A stretch of 64,000 nt of DNA. Origin: Albugo candida. Lineage: Eukaryota > Oomycota > Peronosporomycetes > Albuginales > Albuginaceae. Location of the stretch: positions 1 through 64,000 of the forward strand of contig CAJNAR010000173.1 of the NCBI GenBank assembly GCA_905220665.1. Reading direction: 5' to 3'. Both the position numbers and the translations under genes were made by a program. Below, one piece after another: positions 33,687 through 44,531 of the stretch (positions are counted from its first letter, which is position 1; every line of letters starts with the position of its first letter). The notes below the pieces were generated by a model that was not told where the DNA came from, did not search any database, and was given only the letters and a program-made list of their open reading frames with translations.

Positions 33687-34754
33687 GACATGGGAGGTAT
33701 AGAAAAAACGACGAATGGCGTTTGTATATATGTCAGAGTCATAAGGAAATCCAAAAAAAGCTCAAACACCTGTTGACATCGATATGATATGCCTGCAAAA
33801 ATCAATCCTTGACGCGTAGACGTCGGCGCGATTTCATCTTCCGTCTGTCCCGCTCAACCCTCTCCGCCTAACGCCATCCTTGGCTTTGCTATACATTTCG
33901 ATGTATCGCCAGAATGTTCGAGCGTGCTTCCGAATTCACCTTCATGCTCACTCTATCGAGGATACAGGGAGCCTCTCCCAAAGCGAGGTGAAATTATAAT
34001 TACATTGGTTCCGAGCTGCTCTCTTGGCGGCTCCCCAGTACCTCTCTATGAAGTTGCACTCACACTGTAGTTTGAGGTAATATTCAATAATATGTCCTTC
34101 CTGCTTCACCTCCATCTCCAAGGCGTAATCCTGTTCAGAAAAATTTGGCTGAGCCATCAAGGCATGCGTTCAGCAGCATTCATTTGTTGGAGGCAATGCC
34201 TTGGAATGGCAATCCAGATTCCAATTTACGTTGAGAGGATTCCCGATCTCTCTTTCCTTCAGCACCTGTAAGAGATCAACGTCAGTGATGAGATCGCTTC
34301 AGTGAGATCTTGAAAGAACAGAGAAGAAAGCATACCATCTCGATGCCCTAAAAAAAATCTCTCCATTATGAGTAAACCGCATGGATTGCCAGATTTTTGG
34401 TTATCGATGATGTACCACCCCTCTTGTATTGGTATGTTTTATCCTTCTTGGGCTTGAGAGTCATACTGCCAGCCACCAGAGCGTTGAGAGAAAACGCCTG
34501 ATGACTGGAGGATTGGTTGAAAGAAAAAAATCCTGTGAAATAAAAATTTAATCTTCAGTCCCAACTAGAAACGTGAAACAAGAAAGTTCAAAAACTCACC
34601 AGTACAATCCTAGATAAAGAATGTTGAAAATAAGGATGGCCTTCTCATTGAGTTGCCTTGCCATGTTTTCACTTTTCCACCACCATCTCTGTTCTTGCCT
34701 GCCTTGATCATCTCTCTATATGATAGTGAAGTGAGCCCATTCTCCCTCGCTTGC

Positions 34755-34805
34755 TGATCAGTGACTTTCTGTGCCCGTGCCATGGGCACAGAAAGTCACT
34801 GATCA
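34755..34805. repeat. Perfect 22-bp inverted repeat (fold-back) in the transposase gene
   Basis: Arms 34755-34776 and 34784-34805 are exact reverse complements, separated by the 7-nt loop GTGCCAT. On the minus strand the first arm encodes the MISDFLCP motif of the transposase, and the second arm is its inverted copy. Confidence 0.95.
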
Positions 34806-35781
34806 TGATTGACCCCCCTGGTCATTTCTTCCTAATCTAGCTATTGCCTTCTTCTACCCAGAACTCCTCTCTTCCATCGTTGATGTAGAAGGTAGAGTCA
34901 TGATGCGTCCCATGCACATACTTGTTGTACCACACTCTCACCTTGCCCTCCACCAACAAATTCATCTCCTCTCAAGTCCACTCATCCATCTTCTTTTCGT
35001 ACTCAATCATACTCTTTGACTAACCCTCTCTATACTTCACCACATCCTCCCTTTCATGAGCGTCCATTTACAGCTCCTTTCCCATTTTCTTTTTTTTTTA
35101 TACCCAGATCTTAAGATACTTGGCCCCTGTCAAGTAGCTGATCTTCTGCTCCTCATCTCTCAGGACCCTTGGCAAAATGCTGGTTTGAAGGACCATCTGG
35201 AGCCCTTTGGGCGATCTTTGATTGAGCTTCCTCCCCCTCATCCATGACAGGAACTCTCTCTTGATATCAAGCTCTGCCAGAGTCTCTCTCCTTTTTGAAA
35301 TTCGGCCTTGCTGATGTGCTGGACGGGATTTGCTGACCAAGTACCGATCGGCCCAAGTTTTCCCCAGCGCTTCCTGGGTTCTGTATGCATTTCAGTTCTT
35401 CCTTCAAACCGTCAATGGCCTCTTCCATCCTGTCTTCTTCTCCCTCTTCTCCCTGCTGCTCACTACTCTCATCTTCTGATACAATGAACAACTCCTTTCT
35501 TTTAGTTTCTGATGGCTGCTGGCCTGCTGGTTTGAAGTAGATGTCCAGCATCTGCAGGTTATTCTCCTTGACATACTTCTCCCTCCTCGACTTGGTAGTT
35601 CTTGAGTTCTCTGCCAAGGTAAGTAAAGAGTTAGAGGGTGAAGAACGTTTTTGGCAAAAGAAGCCAGCTCAATTTTATAGGTACAGGAGCTTTTTCTTCC
35701 CCTTCTTTTCCTTCTCGAGCTGAGCCTGGACAGCAGCAAATCTCCTTTGTAGCTGAGCTGTGTCTGTTTCCAGCCAGTCTT

Positions 35782-35810
35782 CTTCACCTTCACCTTCACC
35801 TTCACCTTCC
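35782..35810. repeat. Hexanucleotide microsatellite (TTCACC)n
   Basis: Four to five near-perfect TTCACC units. On the minus strand they read as alternating Lys-Val within the transposase N-terminal frame. Confidence 0.85.
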
Positions 35811-36009
35811 ACTTCCCCTCCCTTCCTCTTCCTTCTCTCCACACCAGTATGACATGAGGCTCTGATAGTCGAGATCCTCTGCTGCCTCCACCTCTTCCTG
35901 CTGTTGTTTCTGTGCCTGAAGTTGCCTCTTCTTGTTTTTGGCTTGGTGCAAGTTGGCTGGCTAATAGGGCCAGCCTTCTTTTTTTGGGAGGAGCCATTAT
36001 AGAAAAAAT

Positions 36010-37447
36010 AAATGAGAAATCTTTTGAAATTTCTTTTTCAATGGTTTAATTCGACAATACCCGCAGAACCTTACCAACTTGATTCAAATCTACATTCTTA
36101 TTTATAAAAATTAACTTGAAATAATACTTGAAATAATTTGAAGTTCAAAAAATTCAAATTTAAATGAACATATTCGAAAAATAGCTTTGGTTGATTCACA
36201 AAACGTTTTGGATTTGTTAGGGGAGTCACACCATACTCTTATCATCGTCTGCGTGGGAGAAAGGGCCAGTTGTTACAAATCGGATCAATTCCACTGGGTC
36301 ATTTTCTCTCTAGTCGTTTGGATGATGGACGCACAGGAATACAGCTGGTTCGTAAAGCTGCCAGCAATTATCATCAGAATAAACCGAAAGACAAGGGATC
36401 CCAAGCTGCCTGGTGTGCAGTTATAAAAGGATTCATAGTATCGAAGAAGTACGGCGTTTACGGATGACTTTGTCATCATTTGTCTCGGACACTTAAGGTA
36501 ATGTCGAGAATCTTGGGAATATGTCACTGGTAGTTGACGTCTTTCAAGCAGCATTTTTCTCCCTTTTATGGATAACGTAAGCGTTCAGGATACAGCTAAC
36601 ATTATTTGAAGCTTGCTCTTATGTAAAACAATCACTGCTATGACTTGTAGTGGAAAACAATATGGACCATCTATGGTTCAAGCACGCATATCGATAAAAA
36701 AAGGGGTTGGATCCTACTTAAGTGATTCTGTGTGGCAGTAGAGACTTTGGCATGTCGCTGGTAACATCCTTTTGCCGAAAGTACGACAGTACAGTTGATA
36801 AACGTTGCATCAGGTTTCGTTTGATACGACATTCATTACTCTCGACTAATTCAATGTAATCTATGTCAGAATGAATCGATGTTAAATTGTAGGATTTCGA
36901 AGACGAGCTGATATGAGCTCTGCAGCTGATGAAGATATTTGCACAAAACCTAATCAGTATGCAACGTTAAGCTACGGAGAACCACAATTAAGGAATACTC
37001 AGAACCCAAAGCGTGCTGATAAGGACGAGTCTTTGTTCTTAGAGTATAAAGAATTGATGTCACCTACCAAAATATACTCTCTCTTCATCCGATGTTGTGG
37101 TGCATATCAACGCCATATTCTCCAGCAAACATTACTTCATCATGTTCACCAACTTGCGGTAAACTTAAGTAAGCTCCGAAGAAGCACGATAATGCCGATG
37201 CGCTACGCAATCATAATCCTTTTCGGTCTATACTTCGGACTGGTGTGTTACCTTTAAGGGTGCCCTGAGTGAGGCGGCCAGATCTTGTTGTCGTGGTATA
37301 CTCGCTTATGCCTAACTTACAACACACTAGCTGGAAGGTATGGTTTTCATTCACTTGTTCGGCTCGCCTTTGCACCATTCCAAATACTGTATGATTTCCC
37401 AGCTGTCACGAACACCAAATGAGTATACTGTATGACTTAGAATACGT
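36010..37447. other. Spacer with short open frames and one copy of a local repeat
   Basis: AT-rich sequence borders the transposase (36010-36180). Frames at 36187-36426, 36270-36467 and 36913-37257 have no recognised domain. 37079-37235 is related to 44851-44970 on the far side of the LINE. Confidence 0.4.
37079..37235 (+). repeat. Local direct repeat, left copy
   Basis: It shares TCTCTTCATCCGAT, CATGTTCA.CAACTTGC and AGTAAGCTCCGA.GAAGCACG then ATAATGCCG with 44851-44970 in the same order and orientation. This copy has about 45 extra bases after the first block. Confidence 0.7.
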
Positions 37448-37461
37448 TGAGAATGGACGTA
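37448..37461. repeat. LINE copy A target-site duplication (left)
   Basis: TGAGAATGGACGTA, repeated exactly at 44518-44531. Confidence 0.9.
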
Positions 37462-37552
37462 CTTCTCAATTTGCCGGCTACTAAGTAACCCGCCAATTTA
37501 GTAAAAACAACTCGAAAAAACAACTTTTTTCACCTCTTTCCTCTCGAAAACA

Positions 37553-39877
37553 ATGGTTCAAGTCGACATATCGACACAACCAAGGGTGCTAGCGTCCACT
37601 TGTAGTGACGTGGCAACCCTCATGAGTCACCCTGTTTTGGGTGATTGTATGATTGTTGATCAGTCATCACCCCTGTGTGATGACGTGGAAAGTACCCCCA
37701 CCCCCAGTGTGACCGTACTGGTCAATACCGGTACTACAGGTGTCGGATGTGGTACCGGTGGTACATGCGGTACTATCGTTGCCTCGTCACAGGATGACCC
37801 AAAGGCAACTGCAAGTGTGGACGACACTAAAAGTCCCACTTTGGCTGACCTGATCAGGTCACAGGAGTCCTTGCGTAAGGACCAGGCTAGAGCTCGGGCG
37901 AAATTTCGCGTGGACCTTCCAAAGCCTAAAGCCTCGGACATCGAGTCTATTATGCGATTGTATGCTGATGGACAACATCCCGAGTGGTCGGTGTTGGCAG
38001 AAAAATTGGAGGCAGCGAGGCCTTTTAAGGTCTCCAAAGCCACCTTTCCCATGATTCTGGAAACAGGTCAAGCGTTGGTGCGTACTCCAAATGGAAAAAT
38101 CCTGTCTTCCCTTATGAAGGATCATGGGAATCCAGTATTCGAGAGTCTACTGGAGAGCAGAGCCATTGCTCAAGTCTCAAAGATGCCTGGTGGCAATCTT
38201 CGAGTGATGGTCTCCACCGAGGATGCTTGTCAACAGCTGGAGTGCCAGCCGATAACCATCCTCGGGTCTCAATACTTTTTTCGGGAGTACGATTCTCTCG
38301 AATCCAAATACTATCTGGATATATTTGGAGTGGGCGTGGAGGAAGAACGGATTCCGATTTTACGTTCCCTTCACAGTCTAGGATGTCCAGTAGTCTTTGC
38401 TACTTTCCGCGAAACTGTTCCGTGCAAGGGTGTCGTGATGTCGACGTGGAGAGTGTACTTTAGTACTCCTACATGCCCTCCACAGCTGGTCCGCATCGGT
38501 AAAGTATGCGAACAAATTGCATACGAAAAGATGCTTTACCCTGTGCGAGGGAAACACGCTCCTATCCCATCGGAACGACCACGTTTTGGTCAACGTGGTC
38601 CTTATTGCTTGGATTTGTGCGCTATATCAACCACGGGAGCACGGCAACAACAATCGAACAAGCAAAAGAAAAAGCAAAACCACATTCAAAATCAACCGCA
38701 ACAAAAACCACAACAGCAACCAAAACAAACAAACGCGCCAACGGAGCTCGTGGTGGCACCACAAAAAGTAGTGAAGCCAGTTCTCAGTCAAGAATTGAAA
38801 GCGAGGAAACCCGACCGGAAGCTATCCGATCAAATCTCGTTGGAGCTCAACACTCCCCCCACTATCACACCACCAGGAGCACAAGCTTTATTGCAACACA
38901 CACCTCCCATCCTCCAACTGACCAGTCAGTCATTCTCCCAACCACGGGTAGAGCGGGATGGGGATGTATCCATGAAGTTGGCTTGGACGAGTGGAAAACG
39001 TAATCGGGTGGAGCCGTTCGACCAAATGGTCTCCAAAGAACCACCTCTTGCGCTTCCAAAACTAGCGACGAGTAACTATTTTTCCGTGCTCGCAACTATG
39101 GAGGTGGAGATCGAAGAAGTAACAGCGGTTGCCAATCCAGAGAATGGCAATCGCGTCCAAATCATCCCCGTGAAAGCACGGATGCCAAAAGAGGTGGCCA
39201 CCTCGAAAGAGGCGGCACACTTTTATCAAAAACGTCATACAACAATCGAGAAATCGGAACGACCAACCCGAGTTGGTGAAATAGGGGAGCTGATGGAAAT
39301 CGATTCGAAAAATGCCCTTCACTCACTCCGACCGGACAAGCTGGTTCAAGCGGATTCTTGCATCCCTCATGTGCGGAAGCTAATCCAGTTCTGCACAAAT
39401 CCGGACAAAATCATCCGAGCGGCACTTGATCATCCGATCACAATGAATGGTGTGCTACTTTCGTGTATGGAGTCGAATGATAAAGCTTTGGATGAAGCGG
39501 CTCATCTACTTATGATAAATCGCGTTTTTGCAACTCACAATCTCGGCGAAGATGTTACGTTTGCGACACGATGGAGTCGCCACGTTGGTGGAAAAGTTCC
39601 CTCCAAGCGATCTGTACTGTTCGAGAAAGTAATGTCGTGGTGGACGTCAGTGCCGGACATCGTTATCGGTTTGACTCGAGCAACGAAAGCTCTCGCGTTG
39701 TTGGAACTTTTATTCATGTGTACTGCTCCAACATTCTACACAAACGATTACTGGATCCAATATCTCACCGATGGACCAGTGATCTGGATTCCGGGTCATC
39801 ATTGTCGTTTACTTCCAACCAATCTGATCATATCCTTCTTCCGCTCCGACGTTGGCATAAAGTGTTGGTCTCAATGA
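37553..39877 (+). CDS. LINE A ORF1 protein (RNA-binding)
   Basis: The 774-codon frame starts at the ATG at 37553, 92 bp into the element. The N-terminus is Thr/Gly-rich. A segment at roughly residues 240-350 (YYLDIFGVGVEEERIPILRS through STWRVYFSTPTCPP) has the length and hydrophobic pattern of the RRM-like fold found in L1-type ORF1 proteins. It is followed by a Gln/Lys/Pro-rich low-complexity linker (about 365-405). ORF1 proteins bind element RNA to form the RNP for reverse transcription. By comparison with copy C, the original reading frame continues past 39840 (RRGHKVLVTMVGGKWRG in copy C); in copy A it is lost by a shift, so the last 70 or so residues are replaced. Confidence 0.8.
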   Translation: MVQVDISTQPRVLASTCSDVATLMSHPVLGDCMIVDQSSPLCDDVESTPTPSVTVLVNTGTTGVGCGTGGTCGTIVASSQDDPKATASVDDTKSPTLADLIRSQESLRKDQARARAKFRVDLPKPKASDIESIMRLYADGQHPEWSVLAEKLEAARPFKVSKATFPMILETGQALVRTPNGKILSSLMKDHGNPVFESLLESRAIAQVSKMPGGNLRVMVSTEDACQQLECQPITILGSQYFFREYDSLESKYYLDIFGVGVEEERIPILRSLHSLGCPVVFATFRETVPCKGVVMSTWRVYFSTPTCPPQLVRIGKVCEQIAYEKMLYPVRGKHAPIPSERPRFGQRGPYCLDLCAISTTGARQQQSNKQKKKQNHIQNQPQQKPQQQPKQTNAPTELVVAPQKVVKPVLSQELKARKPDRKLSDQISLELNTPPTITPPGAQALLQHTPPILQLTSQSFSQPRVERDGDVSMKLAWTSGKRNRVEPFDQMVSKEPPLALPKLATSNYFSVLATMEVEIEEVTAVANPENGNRVQIIPVKARMPKEVATSKEAAHFYQKRHTTIEKSERPTRVGEIGELMEIDSKNALHSLRPDKLVQADSCIPHVRKLIQFCTNPDKIIRAALDHPITMNGVLLSCMESNDKALDEAAHLLMINRVFATHNLGEDVTFATRWSRHVGGKVPSKRSVLFEKVMSWWTSVPDIVIGLTRATKALALLELLFMCTAPTFYTNDYWIQYLTDGPVIWIPGHHCRLLPTNLIISFFRSDVGIKCWSQ

Positions 39878-40001
39878 TTTGGAGGTAGATGGCGTGGACT
39901 TCTCCATGGTGACATCGCTGAGCTTTCCGTCAATCTCAGCTTTTTCCCAGAGGAACATACAACACTTCACCTCTCACAACAAGATGGTGAAACGAGGTTG
40001 A

Positions 40002-40907
40002 TTTCTGGTCCACTTCCGCTTAAATACAAAGGTCACCTCGATTATTTCAACGTGGAACAATGTCTCAGCACTCACGGTGAATGTTAATGGAATTCATAAA
40101 AATGGTCATCTTTTTATCGACCACATCCTATCACAACACTCCATTTGTTGCGTTCAAGAGACCAAGTTTCACGATCACAACCAGCTGGACTCCTTTCAGT
40201 TTCAATTATCCTCAAAAATGCAGCACACAATGTCTGTCAATGACCACAACAGTGCTTTTCTCCATCCGACTCAAAACCGCAGTGGCGGCGTCATGACAAT
40301 CCTTCGTTCAGACTTTCCCGGTTATATAACAGCTGAAGAACTCACCGATCGAAGCATTCGAGATCGTTATGTGGTTTTGCGTCTTATCATTCACGATGCA
40401 CCGGTGTATATTCACAATGTATATACACCGGTCAAGGCCGACGAACGAGTGGACTTTTATAAGTTATTGATCTCCAACACTTTCGAATCGACCGCAACAC
40501 ATATCGTATTTGGTGATTTCAACACACCACTCGATCCAGCTATCGATGCTTCGAGGGGAACAATACGACACGAACCAAGTCGATTAGCGTGTTTGGAATG
40601 GCTTTCACAGTTGGGTGTGGTAGACGCTTTGCGAATCCAACATCCAACTGAAAAAGTATTTACAGGACCATTACCACGCAAGAATCGATTAGAGTATATC
40701 TGCATGTCGGAAGAGCTATTCAACATGGTATACAAAACCTCTGAGTATTTTCGTCCACGACATGCGGGAGATCATCTGGCACAAAAAGTAACTTTTGCAA
40801 ATCCAACTCAATCTCCGGGTCGAGGATATTGGAAATGTTCATTACGACTATTTGAATATCCTAAAGTTGTCGACAAGCGGTTTTGGTGCTCGAACAGTTA
40901 CGGATAA
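40002..40907 (+). pseudogene. LINE A ORF2, apurinic/apyrimidinic-like endonuclease
   Basis: The frame opens after a stop at 39999-40001 without an ATG. The endonuclease motifs are ALTVNVNGI, CCVQETK (catalytic Glu), VYTPVKADERV, GDFNTPLDP (catalytic Asp/Asn), RLEYICMS and AGDHLA (Asp-His). The usual RLDY motif reads RLEY here, whereas copy C has LDY. The frame is lost at 40870-40920, where copy A differs from copy C in a short scrambled stretch. The same frame resumes in the RT domain at 41265. Confidence 0.8.
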
Positions 40908-41264
40908 CTTCGAATCCCGGTAAAATGTGGAAAAGTTGGAAGACGAAAATCAAGAAACAGCTTCAAAGCATTGAAAAAAAGGTTGCAAAAGATAGCCGAC
41001 GTGATGTTGAGTCTAGCCAGCGTGTTTTGGAAGTCACAGCGGCTCGATATCGCATTCAAGACAACAATGAGTCACGGTATTTTTACGAATCGAGTCTGCA
41101 ACAATTTAAAATTTCAGTCGAAAACAACGCGAAATACAATCAAGATGAAAGCTTCGACATCACGTGAAGCATATGGAGAACTCTTCCAAGCATTTTTTTC
41201 GCCCTCCGGATAGTTCCTGTCGCCGCGTGCCGATCGAAAATGTTACAAAAAAAAAAGTGGTACC

Positions 41265-44200
41265 GTGACATCGAACCCGAGGGAGATTATTGACGAATTC
41301 AGACATCATTGGGGTGGTGTCATGGGCTCTCTTTATAGCTCTGAGACCGACTCACATGTTCCAAGTGAAGGAAAGCAAAAAAAGTTACTCGATTCGATTC
41401 AAGTTTCACTTGCCTCAGCAGAGCAAGACCGTCTCTCCACTCGGTTAAGTACGACCGAGATGGCGGAAGCGATCAAGCACATGCGGAGTAGTTCTTCTCC
41501 AGGTATGGATGGACTACCAGCTGCATTTTATCAGCTTGATCCGGAAACTTTTGGCGAGTGTTTGAAGATCGTGTTCGAATTTCAGCTGGAAAGAGGAATT
41601 TTACTGCGATCACAACGTCACTCAGCAATCACACTTTTATACAAAAAAGGATCACGAGGTGATCCTGGCAACTATCGACCGATCGCACTACTTTGCGTCG
41701 ATGTGAAAGTACTTTCAAAAGTGTTGGCGTATCGATTGCAACGTTTTTTGCCAAAATTGATCCATCAAGATCAAAAAGCATTCGTGCGAGGAAGGTCAAT
41801 GCATCATCATATTCGACATCTCACCGACATCCAAGACTTGGTCACTCATCGTGGGGAGGAAGCTTATGCGACTTTTCTCGACTTTGAGAAAGCTTATGAT
41901 CGAGTCAATTGGACGTACATGTTTCGCGTTTTGGAAAAAATGGGCGTTGGAAAAAGTTTCATCGACTGGGTTCGTCTTTTGTACAATAACACAAAGGCGC
42001 AGTTGATGATTAATGGAAATAACACAACATCTATTACACCACAACGTGGAGTGAAACAAGGTGATCCTCTCTCAGCATTACTTTTTCTGATGACGATCGA
42101 ACCTTTGGGAAATTTACTTCGACAACATGAAGAACATGGCATTTGGATTAATAGCATGACTGTCGCAACTGAATTATTTTTTGCGGACGATTCGACATTG
42201 CTTTCAGAGACACCAAATGGTGTTTTGACGCAACTCGAACTCGTTTAAGTCTATTGCGATGGATCGGGTGCGAAACTCAACTTGAGTAAATCATCCTTGC
42301 TCTCGTTGAATCGGACCAAGCCATGTCCACGTATTCCCAATTTGACCATAATGGGTCCGGAGGATTCGGTCAAGTATTTGGGTATTCCGTTCGGCCAGAA
42401 ACCAACTCACTCGATGGTTATTTCAACTCTCGACAAGCGTTTTTACGATGGGTTTGGTGTATGGTTTCGAACAGCAAGAACTGTTCGTGGTAGACTACTG
42501 GTTGCGCAGACGATGATTTTATCACGTTTGTGGCATTACACGATGCACGTAGACATACCAGCAGCGACAATTCGACAGTGGCAATCGATGTTAAATCGCT
42601 TTGTGCTTGGTCGGAAACACAAAAAAGATTCAAAACATGTTCACCTACTCAGCAAAGAGTTTTTATATCTTCGCCGACAAGATGGTGGACTACAAGTTCC
42701 TTTTTTGGTGGGACGACTAAAGCTACAACGTATTCAATTCCTTCAGCAGTTCGCATCCGATGCGTCAACAAGTATTCCTGCGAATTGGACAACAGCTTCG
42801 ACGGAATTATTACAACTTGTTCAACCTCCCTTTGGACCACACAAGCCGATGGATATATTCACCATCGCACCAAATCGACATAGGAAAATGGTTCAATGGG
42901 AGAGCATATCATCATGGTGGAAAAAAGCATTTAGAATGTGGCATCAGATGGATTGGAGCGTTTCAATATCAGACTTAAATGTTTCACAACGCCGTCAGTA
43001 CTACATGGAACAACCGATGTGGTTTCACTGCGACCAAAAGTTACATTACGAAGCTGCTACTCGTAATCCGAGTACACAGAACGTTTGGTACAATCTTGGC
43101 ATGGTGGATGAACCACATCGAACATTTCGAAAAACATTTGCTACACTTTTCGACGTTCGAAGTTTGCAAGACTTTTTTCGTGAAAGCGACACATGGCCAA
43201 CGAAGGAAGATTTCGTCGCCAACTATTACAACAACGAAGAGCTGAACACGTCGGATATGTCTGAAGAAAAGTTGCTGAGTCGACTTTACAATGAAGTCAC
43301 TCAGATTATCCAGCGTATCCACTTGACGATTGTTCTCATCACTTGAATTATACCAACCACAAGTGGCAGATCATTTTATGTGGGAGTAAAAAGCAAGGAA
43401 AGGAAACATTATTTTCCATCCATTCCACGCTCACAACTCTCACGAATCGTCTGGAAACCTCCCGAACCAACCAAGAGTCATCCGCTGTCGACACATTGGT
43501 CAACACGGGAGAGATCGGACGCACTGGATTCAGAACGAATCCGAACTTTTATGGCTACATCACGGCATCTTCGAAAACGTGTATTACCAATTTTCGAGGA
43601 TTTACAGTTTCGTCTCGCCTTTCGGATGTTGCCAGTTCGATCTCGTTTCTGGTTCTTAAAGGATATTCAGCCCGACATTATATTGTGCACGCAGACTTCG
43701 TGTGGGGCAGTGGAATCCGATCAACATCTCTTTCTCGAGTGCGACCACACGGCACAGTTATGGAGGGAGTTACTACCTAGTTGGGATCAGTTTTTCTCCT
43801 CTCGACCACGTTGGACGCATATTGCATGTGCAATCGTACCAACCCTACGGTCAGATTGGAAAGACTATGTAGACATTATCTCAGATTTATGGCTTGCATT
43901 ACAAGCGGTGACACTGCACTTCGTCTGGACAGATCGGAATCGTCGTTTGTTCGATCAGCGATCAGCAACTCCGACAGTTCCAGCACTTTCCGTCATTTAC
44001 ACCACGTTTAGTGCGCACGGCCGGTACTTCGAAGACAGTGTTACGACCAAGACGAACGCATTCGGCTTGCAAAGGTGCTGGATCAACTCGCAACGCAAGG
44101 ATCATTTGGTGGATTTTTCAGAAGCCGAAGATCATTACTGCGGGTACGGCACAGACAAGTCAAAATGCAAGTGCAACTCAGATCCTATTCCTAGTTGGCT

Positions 44201-44315
44201 GGTTCTGCTCATCGTAGTGTGGTGCGCACCAATTTGCAAACCACGGTACTTTTGGACCATTTTACAACACACGGCAGTTTTGAACCATTTTTTCACAACT
44301 TTTTACAACTTTTAG
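41265..44315 (+). pseudogene. LINE A ORF2, reverse transcriptase and C-terminal zinc domain
   Basis: One frame, broken by two stops. RT motifs: SSSSPGMDGLPAAFY, GNYRPIALL, TFLDFEKAYDRVNW (first catalytic Asp), RGVKQGDPLSALLF and FFADDSTLL (catalytic FADD). A TAA interrupts at 42246-42248 and a TGA at 43344-43346; copy B has TGG at the latter position. The C-terminus has the zf-RVT-like stretch CTQTSCGAVESDQHLFLECD followed by HTAQLW, and a Cys-rich end (CGYGTDKSKCKCNSDP). A run of ten A at about 41249 marks a slippage just upstream. The RT primes on nicked target DNA (family knowledge). Confidence 0.88.
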
Positions 44316-44517
44316 CATTTATCCGTTACACGATAAATACACTCTCGTACTGTAGTGGTGAACGCTATCGCACTGCAGGACTAGCAACGAGGGACATAAT
44401 ATCATCTCTCAGAGGTATTTCACGAAACGTTTTACATATGTATATATGTTTTTTAAGATAGCCTAGGCAACTAGAAAGTCAGTTTAGTCTAATTCTAGTA
44501 ATATAGACACCTTCAAC

Positions 44518-44531
44518 TGAGAATGGACGTA
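44518..44531. repeat. LINE copy A target-site duplication (right)
   Basis: TGAGAATGGACGTA, identical to 37448-37461. Confidence 0.9.

Larger units (their letters stand above)
33830..35998 (-). pseudogene. DDE transposase of a fungal (basidiomycete-like) family, broken
   Basis: The minus-strand start is MAPPKKRRLALLASQ at 35998, followed by a lysine/glutamate-rich region containing KENNLQMLDIYFKPAG (about 35570-35520). A helix-rich N-terminal segment with EFLSWMRGRKLNQRS lies near 35240. Then come the first catalytic region HHDSTFYINDGREEFW (about 34910-34860), MISDFLCP near 34800, AGKNRDG with NEKAILIF (about 34720-34650), NALVAGSMTLKPKKDK (about 34480) and the C-terminal QCECNFIERYWGAAKRAARN with the catalytic Glu (34080-34000). 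At least four frame changes and several stops break it. The motif order matches a DDE_3-like transposase known to me mainly from basidiomycetes. Terminal repeats were not found. Confidence 0.65.
37462..44517 (+). mobile_element. Full-length L1-like LINE retrotransposon, copy A
   Basis: The element is 7,056 bp long, flanked by a 14-bp target duplication and ending ...GACACCTTCAAC without a poly(A) tail. It has a short 5' UTR, ORF1 (37553-39877), ORF2 (endonuclease, reverse transcriptase, zinc knuckle; 40002-44315) and a 3' UTR of about 200 bp. Both ends are fixed by the target duplication, and the 3' end is shared with copies B and C. The duplication and mostly intact frames suggest a fairly recent insertion, but ORF2 is disabled. 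Confidence 0.92.

Noticed and set aside
35404..35997. 197-codon minus-strand frame as a stand-alone gene
   Set aside because: It starts as the transposase N-terminus but soon leaves the transposase frame; the later Lys/Val/Arg-rich part comes from a TTCACC microsatellite and low-complexity sequence.
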